Assembly: GCA_030704615.1 (NCBI GenBank)
Contig: CM060731.1
Coordinates: 5,704,001 to 5,768,000 of the forward strand
Length of the DNA stretch: 64,000 bases
DNA from: Takakia lepidozioides
Taxonomy: Eukaryota; Streptophyta; Takakiopsida; Takakiales; Takakiaceae
Direction of reading: 5' to 3'
Shown: piece by piece, positions 56,871-64,000 of the stretch
How the letters are laid out: each line of letters opens with the position of its first letter
How positions within the stretch are numbered: the first letter of the stretch is position 1
The notes under the pieces: generated by a model
Databases searched by the model: none
What the model saw: the letters and a program-made list of their open reading frames with translations, nothing else
What the model was told of the DNA's origin: nothing
Position numbers and translations under genes: made by a program

Positions 56871-58048
56871 GTACCTTGCTGTTTCTTATCCCTTTGTAAT
56901 TGTTCAATCAGGGCAGGCAAGTCAGATTGGTAAGGGCGCCACCTGGTGTAATGCTTGGTGGACTTGCAAATCATGCAAGCCACCATTGAGGTCCTGGTGT
57001 CATGACGCATGCCGGCATAGGCTTTGCTTTGAGTCCCGGATTTGGCAGGGACTGCAGGGTTCCAGCCTACCTCAGCCTTGAAGGCTTGCAGCTCACCCTG
57101 GATTTCATTACGAAAGGATGACAATTCATGCACAATGGAAGGGACTAGATCTGCTGCAATACCTTTCACCCCAGGGTCCCCATCAGTAGGCTCTACACAG
57201 TGACTCTCAGTAGCGAGATGAGTGTGTTTCGTGGTGGAAACTTTAGACAGTCCTGCCTTGGCAGCTTTGAGATGTAATCGTTCTTCAATCAATTCCACCA
57301 TCTCATCTTCAGTGGTGTAAGACTGTTTTTGCAAAAACACTTTCTCAGCAGGTGACAAGCCTTTTACAAAACAATGTTTCAAAATAGCAGGTCTCTCTGA
57401 TGCAATCAAAACTGACTTACAAATGGTAGTTCGTAAATCAGTGCAGTATTTCCACACACTGTCGCCATAATGAAATTTTAAGTCTGGTGTGGTGTAAGCT
57501 ATGGGTTTTTCTTCACGAAAGAGCTTGCGAGCCAACTCTCTAGCCTTGACCCACGTAAGACTAGTTTTGTCCTTAATGTTGGACTCAAATAGTTGCATGG
57601 CCTCTCCCTTGAGACAGATCCAAAATGACTTGACTTGGAATCGTGGAGGAACCCCATTCATTTCAGTGCTGATTTCAAAAAATTCCAAGAAGGACTCAAA
57701 ATCCTCCCCTATGTTGTACTCAGGCATTGCTGCTTATGCATTCGCTCTCCATGATCAGATTTTCGTGGAGTAGTGTCCGGAGCCTCAGATTGTTTCAGCA
57801 ACATCTTCAAAAGGGGGGGGGCAATTTGAAATAACCCCCATGGCTTCATACAGCTCGTCCAAATCAAATGTGGGCTGAGGCACAGTCGTCGGGTCTTTGT
57901 GATCTCCGGACGACTCTCCCCTTTCCATATTATTCTTTTCATTAGTTGCTGTCTCTTCCCTCTCCTCCGCTGCACGTTTTTCCAACTCACTCAGTCCCAT
58001 TGTTTCTTCTGCTTCCCTTTCTAGCATAGATCTTGTAAATACAGGCAT
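56846..58048 (-). pseudogene. gag with degenerate zinc knuckle
   Basis: It starts at MPVFTRSMLEREAEE (58048). The nucleocapsid-proximal part, from MPEYNIGEDFESFLEFFE (57727), is open to 56846. In-frame stops lie at 57787-57785 (TGA), 57757-57755 (TGA) and 57736-57734 (TAA). The CCHC knuckle reads CMICKSTKHYTRWR: the last Cys is replaced by Arg (CGC). Gag packages the RNA and builds the particle; this copy could not. Confidence 0.8.
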
Positions 58049-58984
58049 GAGAAGAGAAGGACACGGCTACCTGTCCGAAGGAGCACTGAGCTGCGAGTCC
58101 CACCCAGACACACAGTGGGAGGTGATGAAGCGGTGCTTGTGCAGCAGGTACACTCCTTCGCCCAAGAATGCCCATAGCTATTCTTCTCCCTTGAGCCAAA
58201 AAGCCACGCGTACAATGCTGCGCACCATCTTCTCTTTCACCAACAGCGTGTGTGCAGGATAGGTTCGAGCTTCCTCGGCCTTGTATAGACCTACCGTTTC
58301 ACGCCGAAAACACACCCCCGGAAAGATCAACACATCACTAGGACAAAAAGGAAATTCAGAGTCAATGATACCCGTGATGAGCTCTTCCCAAGTGGGATCC
58401 CGGGTCGGGACTGGCGAAACTCGAGGTCTCAAATTAGCAAGCAGGATAGATGTTCCTCCCTTAACCAGTTCCTACAAGCGTAGAGGGCTCGGCTTGTCAG
58501 GAGGTAGGAAACTCTCCAGCTCCACACCCAATTCTTGACTCACAGAGAATTGTGGGATGCCCAAGACAGCCCAGCTATGCTTCTCACCAGCCTCCAACTA
58601 TTCCTTACTAGCAAGGGGGATTTGTAGAGTGACTTCTCTGGAGTGAAGTTTGAGGAGCAGGTGCGCAACATAAGCCCCCTGAAGCGATTCATGAATGCGC
58701 TTGCTCTGCTCCCGCTGCTCTGCTTTGGTGCGTATGGGCTTGCAGGCTTCCTTGCGCGCAGTTTCCTCAAACGTTTTGGCCCAGAACTCCGAGGGCGTAT
58801 CCAACAGGAGCTTAGGGCGCGGAAGAGGTTCTCCTTCCGGGTAATCAACAAAAACCAATTGCTCAGGCAACAGGTTGCGCGCAAGCTCGCAAATGTAGCA
58901 AGATTCCAAAGTCAGCGTCTCCTTCAAGCGCGGGACCTCAACTTGACCAAGTTCAAACCAACCATGCTCAGAACTGGAAGCCAT
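58049..58984 (-). pseudogene. In-frame extension upstream of gag (unknown protein)
   Basis: From MASSSEHGWFELGQVEVPR (58984) the same frame as gag stays readable for 312 codons, interrupted only by four TAG codons (58600-58598, 58474-58472, 58180-58178, 58069-58067). It includes CYICELARNLLPEQLVFVD, PRPKLLLDTPSEFWAKTF, DPTWEELITGIIDSEFPF and MVRSIVRVAFWL. No family is recognised. It could be an N-terminal gag extension or a separate ORF0 such as some plant gypsy elements carry. Confidence 0.6.
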
Positions 58985-59204
58985 CGTGCTTGTTTGCCAA
59001 ACTCTCAAAACACAAGAAAATACAAGCAGGAAAACTCTCTCTCTCTCTCTCTCTCTCTCTGCGTGTGAGACAACAGCTGCCATTTTGCCACCCCTCTCCC
59101 TGCAATCATGCAGGATCCCTGTATCCAATCTACTGTTCTCAGGTGCTCCGTACCCACTAAATCCTCTGTTAACAACTTTAGTTACCCCGCATCTCCACCA
59201 TGAT

Positions 59205-59760
59205 TCCGGCGCTATGGGTTTGTTCCCCTTCCTCTACCGGGCTTGACCCTATTTGGGGAATGTAGTCAGTAGAAGGGCCTGGCAGAGAAGACAGAATCTT
59301 TCTAAGAGGACGCCACAGACCCAGACCTCCAACACTTTCATCCAACTACTTAGGCACACCGTTACGCCCAACGTACGCTTGCATAAGACTCAAAAGCCAC
59401 CACCCTCACTGCCACGGCAGTGAGGCTTAAATAGCATTAGGTCATAATCTAATCTTAGTGCCATGTGGCACTTACACATAGGTCAACCAGATGTCCTTCC
59501 AGCATAGCCATAGAAAGAAGCCAGTTCACCTAGTCTCATCCTAATCTGATCCTAAACTAGCTGTTAGAATAAGACAGCCCCCTTAATAAAGCCATCAGCT
59601 GTTGCTAGCTCATCCTCATGCGCAAGGTATAAGTCCATCCAGCTCTCATCCTAGCTTCATCCATCCCTTAAATCATCCGGAGCACATCCCTCCTCCATCC
59701 ATCCATGTCGAAAAGTAAGGTGAGAAGGAATCCCAGCTCCACAATTTGAAGTAGTCCTAG
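59205..59760 (-). repeat. Possible 5' LTR of the retroelement
   Basis: On the minus strand a TATTTAAGCC TATA-like motif lies near 59430. The segment before the coding leader ends ...GCCGGAATCA at about 59205, followed by TGGTGGAGATGCGGGG, which has the TGG start expected of a tRNA primer-binding site. Without a second LTR the limits cannot be confirmed. Confidence 0.3.
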
Positions 59761-61769
59761 ATTTTATTATTTAGGCACCTCACCTAGGTAATTTCCAAAC
59801 ATTAGGCATGTATTACAGTCGACCCTGGATAAATGTTACCTGCTTTTTTGTTATGTCGCCCTTAGTGTTATGAAATCTTTGCTCTATAAAAATTTACACT
59901 TGAAAATGGCATGACTAGAGCGTTATTTGATATGTGTTATGAAAATATGGCTCTCCTCTTTGTTAGCACACGTCCATAGTTGTTAGATCTTATGCTGAGC
60001 CTTAATAGTTGGTTTGAGAAAACATTCATCCACTCTTAGCAAGCATCTACGGTTCTTTTCCAAAGACACCACGTCCACAACAAAATAACATAATGAACAA
60101 TTATTTTTGACCTCCCTCAAAAACTATTGTTGAGGTAATTTTTTTTAAAAACAAATACTAAGAAGATTCACATGAGATAGGTGATTCTACTTATGAGGAT
60201 GTAGTTGCATCAATGTAGGGCCCTTTGGAAGTTGTGTGGACATGAAATTTTAAATTGTAGGCATTTTTGCCATTTTTTTGGACTTTAAATAGTACAATTT
60301 AGGCAATTTTCCACATATTTGGACATTTTGGTATTTTCCCACAATTTTTGAGCAATTAGGCACTTCTCAGGAATTTTTTCCAAGTTTTAGGCACATTTTC
60401 TAAAAACGTTCTAATTTAATTAGGCACTTGATTTTGAATTAATTATTGCCTAATTAGCTAGGTAAGTATGATAGACTGTCCATATTAATCTAGCTTTGTT
60501 ATTTTATAAGCTACACACATGGTTTTTTCTTGAGACAATAACCCGTTTCGGCACTCCAAGATTCAAGCTTATCTTAATTTTGAGCCCTGTAGTTCAGCCT
60601 TCTTGTTGGTCTGTGCTTCTTCTGTAGTCCCTGCGGGGATTTGTTCCTTGCTCACTTGTTTAAAACCCTCAACGACGCTAGTTTTGAGATACCTCAAAAC
60701 ACTGTTGCTGGGGATTTAGTTGTTAGCGGGTTCGTTCCTAGCTTTTTGGCTTCAGCCTAGTGACATTAATTTGATTAATCAGGGCCTATTAATTTTGATT
60801 AAAAAAATTTATTGCATTAAAGCTTAAAAGAAAATATTTTCAACTGGCATCATAATTTTTCTGGCATAAGCCCTAAAATTCTGAATTATCAGGAAAAAAA
60901 ATTGTTGATTTATTTCTAATTCACCAATCACACTGATGCTATGACTCGATATTTTAACTAGATGACATCCACCTCAACTTAGTTATACACATACAGGTTC
61001 CAGAGGAAGTGCATATCAGAGCTTATTTTCATTCTAGTAGAGAAGACTCGGCGGCCTTTTGACTGTTTAATGTAATTTGAATCTCTACTGCACCCAAATT
61101 GACTGACACGACCAAGAAGGTTGACAGTGCTGCCAAAATGTTGGAATGAGGCCATGATCAGGCTCACACTAGTTCAATTCAACCAAACTAAGCATCCTTC
61201 ATTCACACGACGCACATGACCGGCTAAAAGTAGGTGCAGACAAACAGGGCACTTCTGTTGTTGTTCATTCTTGAAAGGTAACAAGAATGTGTGAAGTCAG
61301 ATTTGGTATTATCTTCACTTTCTGTAACCACTTCATAGTTTCGGGAAGACCCGGCCTGCTTGCTTGTTTCCAGCATATTTCAGAGCGACTTTATGAGCTT
61401 GGTGAGAGAGTGAAACCCCATGCTTAATGTTGCCTTGAGTGCAATTTTTCTTCAGTTCTGATCCTCAAAGAGCAGTTGGTTGCAGTGATTAAATAAATAA
61501 CTGATGTTAGGCCAGTGGTCATCAGAGAGAGCTGGACCAATTCCATCTTCCCATAAGAAGACGGTGCCTTGCGCCCCCCATCACTGCAGATATCTCAACA
61601 CATCACAGGTGTTTGGGTGCCCAGAGTCCAGGGTCCCATTAGCAAGAGTCCAGCTGTCTTTCAGGTTCAGACAGGGTGTATGAAGTAAATGTCTTCACTT
61701 CAGCATCCTTGACATCTTTCCCTTGTACTTTTGTTTTGTCCTTTGTCACTCAAAGATGAGGAAAGACAA
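59761..61769. other. AT-rich spacer, no gene seen
   Basis: 60120-60900 is strongly AT-rich with dispersed TTTAGGCA-like words. No domain on either strand. Confidence 0.4.
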
Positions 61770-61956
61770 TCAATCTGAAAGATGTTAAGCAACTGACATT
61801 TAAGACCCTGAAGTACTGCAGCCTGTAATGTCCTCTGGACTCAGAAAAGCTCTTCAGCTCGGCGTGGATTTCCCCCATTTGTGGATGCAATTTGCCTGCA
61901 ACAACAAATGTATGCTGCTTGCTGTCAACTTCAATTGGTACAGTTGGACATGGCAT
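61770..61956 (-). pseudogene. PPR E+ motif fragment, diverged
   Basis: The minus strand reads IEVDSKQHTFVVAGKLHPQ then MGEIHAELKSFSES, the E/E+ end of a PLS-type PPR protein. No PPR repeats precede it in frame. It is more diverged than the 4.4-kb copy. Confidence 0.65.
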
Positions 61957-62318
61957 TGAAACATCTCTTTGTGCTTAAATTTACTCACAGCATGGATGTG
62001 TTGATAGCAGCAGATTAGCTGCAAGGTGCTGTGGATCAGGTCTACGAACAAGAGGCCACACCTTTCAACAAACCCACTTCACTGCTGTTTTCGATTTTTA
62101 AGAACCACTACAGCAGGTGAAGATTCTAATCTTTGGTCATCCTACCAAGGAAGACTGTGCTCCATTGTACAACAACAGCTTCAGAGTAAGATTCAAGTAA
62201 GAAGAGTATCAATGTCCTCTTTATTTCTCTAGCACAGCCACCAGTCAGATATTTATCATCGCCTCATACCTCTCAGCTAGTCTCGAGCTCCCTCTCACGA
62301 GCCCTCCGCAAATTCTCA

Positions 62319-62540
62319 GTGGGTGAATTGAGACAGGAGGATGGACCAGCACCACCAGAGAATATCGCATATTGCCCAAATTACAATACAAGCCAAGTGG
62401 AAATAGAACACCATTTCTTCTTCTCTTCCCCTGCCTACTATGAAATCTGGGGCAGATATTGGTGCTTCTTCAGAGACTCCCCCATCAACAAACCCACTTC
62501 ACTGCTGTTTTCGATTTATAACTGGCTGGTCCAACAATAA
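62319..62540 (+). pseudogene. Possible LINE zf-RVT remnant
   Basis: IAYCPNYNTSQVEIEHHFF then FSSPAYYEIWGRYW resembles the zinc-binding end of plant LINE reverse transcriptases (C..C ... EH.FF.C ... IW), but two of the expected Cys positions are Tyr and Ser. AACAAACCCACTTCACTGCTG from this frame is repeated at 62066, so a local duplication has occurred. Confidence 0.35.
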
Positions 62541-63259
62541 GAACAAAAACAATAACAATAAGAACCACTCAAAAACAAGCTTGCCGAACGAATCAGACAA
62601 TGCAAGTCTTCTCACATCAGAGAGTTGCAGTGGTCAACATCAGCTCCGTCCACGACGAACATCTGCAGGACTTCAACTGTAGCAGGATATCCAAATTGTG
62701 GTAAGAGACCCCCCTCGTCAAGCTTCGGAAGTAAGCACAACAAAACATGACAGACCCCTCTGCCACCTCTTTCCTATCAAGCTAGTTTCTCATGCAGTAG
62801 AAGAAAGAATCCCAGTGGGGAAAGCAGGTTGCAAGAGCACATGTCAGCATCTCCATCTGTCAGTGGCGAATCTCGCCTCACATGCCACTGAAGGAAATAA
62901 GAGAAACTTGTACTATACCAAAATTTATCCATCCTTCCATATTCCAGATCCACATGTCCAAGTGGACAATTTTACATGAATTCCTCTAACAACTCCTCGT
63001 GCAATTATTCATGTGCGCCAACAGCCTATCTTTGCTACAAACGACCTTCTGTCAACACATCCTGCACAATGATCCCCTTAACAAGCATGCACCAGACCAG
63101 TAATGCTGGACCATCACTTCCTGGGCAAAACTTGGTGGGCACTGTCACCTTTTCAAGGGAAATGAGATGAACACCTCAACATGCTATGCCAGATCTGTCA
63201 CGATCTAGCTCCATCTCTCCTTGGCTCTTTGAATAGAACAAACAGGAAACCAGCATCCT
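62541..63259. other. Spacer, no gene seen
   Basis: Presumably the 3' flank of TH1, with CAATAAGAAC-type low-complexity DNA at 62535-62575. No domain recognised. Confidence 0.4.
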
Positions 63260-63772
63260 TCAAGATCTGAAAGAGATTGAGCCATCAAGAGTATTCACCA
63301 AAAGTTCCCGCAAATTGTGTGTTGCATCCTTGACGTCAGACTGGTCAAACAACGCCGAGACAACAGCCACCCCCTTCAGGTTTGCCGGCCGGGGTCCCTG
63401 CATAACAGCAACTACATTGGCAGCCGATATTCCACCAATTGCCACTACTGGAAGCGGGCTTCCCTCGCAGACAAGTCTCAAACCATCAAGCCCTATGGTT
63501 TTGTTGTTCTCTTTGGTGTTGGTTGGGAATACACCTCCAGAGCCTATGTAATCTGCACCTTCCTTCCAGGCCATCTTTGCTTGTTCAGGGGTCTTACAAG
63601 AGACCCCGATTATCTTGTTGGGTCCTAAGAGTGAACGTGCCCGTGCAACCGGTAAGTCTGTTTGCCCCAAGTGGACACCATCTGCATTGCAGGCTAGGGC
63701 TATGTCAATGCGATCATTGATCAAGAGGGGGACCCCATGTTCTCGTGCTATTTTCAGTGAGGCTTCAGCTTC
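63260..63772 (-). CDS. TH1: Thiamine phosphate synthase domain, last exon of TH1
   Basis: TH1 of plants is a plastid protein joining HMP-phosphate kinase to thiamine phosphate synthase (ThiE), which condenses the pyrimidine and thiazole halves of vitamin B1. This exon starts after an acceptor (GAATGCAG/GAAGCT at 63772) and runs to the stop at 63260. It has the ThiE landmarks: [84 protein letters not shown] and GVAVVSALF. All phosphate- and pyrimidine-binding segments look intact. The kinase half and the start lie beyond the right edge, so the gene is partial here. Confidence 0.93.
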   Translation of the reverse strand, partial: EAEASLKIAREHGVPLLINDRIDIALACNADGVHLGQTDLPVARARSLLGPNKIIGVSCKTPEQAKMAWKEGADYIGSGGVFPTNTKENNKTIGLDGLRLVCEGSPLPVVAIGGISAANVVAVMQGPRPANLKGVAVVSALFDQSDVKDATHNLRELLVNTLDGSISFRS

Positions 63773-64000
63773 CTGCATTCAGTGCATATAATCTGGTTCA
63801 GAGCATTAACATTGCTCTCTATAGTTTGCTGTACAGAAAGACCTAGCTCTCTCTCTTTAATCACCCTCTTTTACCCTTCCCTCACTAATGTGATTGACAG
63901 TGCACCACTTTCAAGTGTCACACTGTGTATTAATGCTGGAATGGTCGTCATGTCCTCTACTACGATGTCAGTGCCAGCACTTCATTGGTCACACAAGCAA
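63773..64000 (-). other. Intron of TH1 (partial)
   Basis: Sequence upstream of the acceptor at 63773 has no TH1 similarity that I can see and is taken as intron to the window edge. Confidence 0.6.

Larger units (their letters stand above)
53562..59204 (-). mobile_element. Ty3/gypsy-type LTR retroelement, 3' truncated and decayed
   Basis: Order on the minus strand: possible LTR and leader, a long gag-frame with N-terminal extension, gag, -1 frameshift signal, protease, dUTPase-like domain, reverse transcriptase, RNase H, then a partial integrase zinc finger cut at about 53562. RT before integrase and the sequence motifs place it with Ty3/gypsy elements. It has eight nonsense codons, at least one frameshift in RT and no integrase core or 3' LTR, so it cannot move on its own. 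Confidence 0.88.

Noticed and set aside
58540-59068. Plus-strand frames opposite the retroelement
   Set aside because: Shadows of the minus-strand extension frame; no start context or domain.
62976-63170. Additional TH1 exon or small gene on the plus strand
   Set aside because: Wrong strand for TH1 and no ThiE or kinase similarity.
1-64000. CRISPR arrays, bacterial operons, organelle DNA
   Set aside because: No spaced repeat array, no bacterial gene layout and no plastid or mitochondrial genes; introns and SINEs show nuclear plant DNA.

Overview
This is eukaryotic nuclear DNA from a land plant, probably a non-seed lineage (bryophyte, lycophyte or fern); the species cannot be fixed from sequence alone. 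Reasons: GT-AG introns of a few hundred bases, a complete CDPK-related kinase (CRK), a plant F-box/kelch gene, a plant-type thiamine phosphate synthase exon, many pentatricopeptide (PPR) and organellar ssDNA-binding (OSB/PDF-motif) fragments, and a glutathione transferase fused to a hemerythrin domain, an architecture known to me mainly from mosses.

Layout. 0-3.5 kb: a decayed MULE-type transposase followed by a 74-bp tandem array. 3.7-13.4 kb: a mosaic of broken gene fragments (PPR, OSB, phenylalanine ammonia-lyase, RopGAP) interleaved with SINEs and another dispersed repeat; one clean 1,967-bp inversion explains why the PAL and RopGAP fragments are each split between strands. 14-22 kb: an intact 11-exon CRK gene (+). 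22.5-23.0 kb: a promoter-like segment with four perfect G-boxes in 81 bp. 25.2-26.7 kb: an intact two-exon F-box/kelch gene (-). 28-41 kb: mostly non-coding, with SINE copies, degenerate repeats and a 48-bp minisatellite. 42.8-45.7 kb: an intact four-exon GST-hemerythrin gene (-). 49.4-50.4 kb: a second copy of a block from the left mosaic. 51.2-52.5 kb: a dead pogo-like transposase (+). 52.7-53.6 kb: GC-rich LTR-like DNA. 53.6-59.2 kb: a decayed Ty3/gypsy-type retroelement (-) with an in-frame gag extension, a textbook -1 frameshift signal, a dUTPase-like domain and a truncated integrase. 61.8-62.5 kb: small PPR and possible LINE relics. 63.3 kb to the end: the last exon of TH1 (-).

Only four host genes look functional: CRK (membrane-linked Ser/Thr kinase), the F-box/kelch protein (probable SCF substrate adaptor), the GST-hemerythrin protein and TH1 (thiamine synthesis). 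They show no operon-like or pathway relationship. The rest is mobile DNA, gene fragments and non-coding spacer. The most unusual items are the reciprocal inversion, the retroelement's gag-pol frameshift cassette with the dUTPase-like domain, and the GST-hemerythrin fusion.
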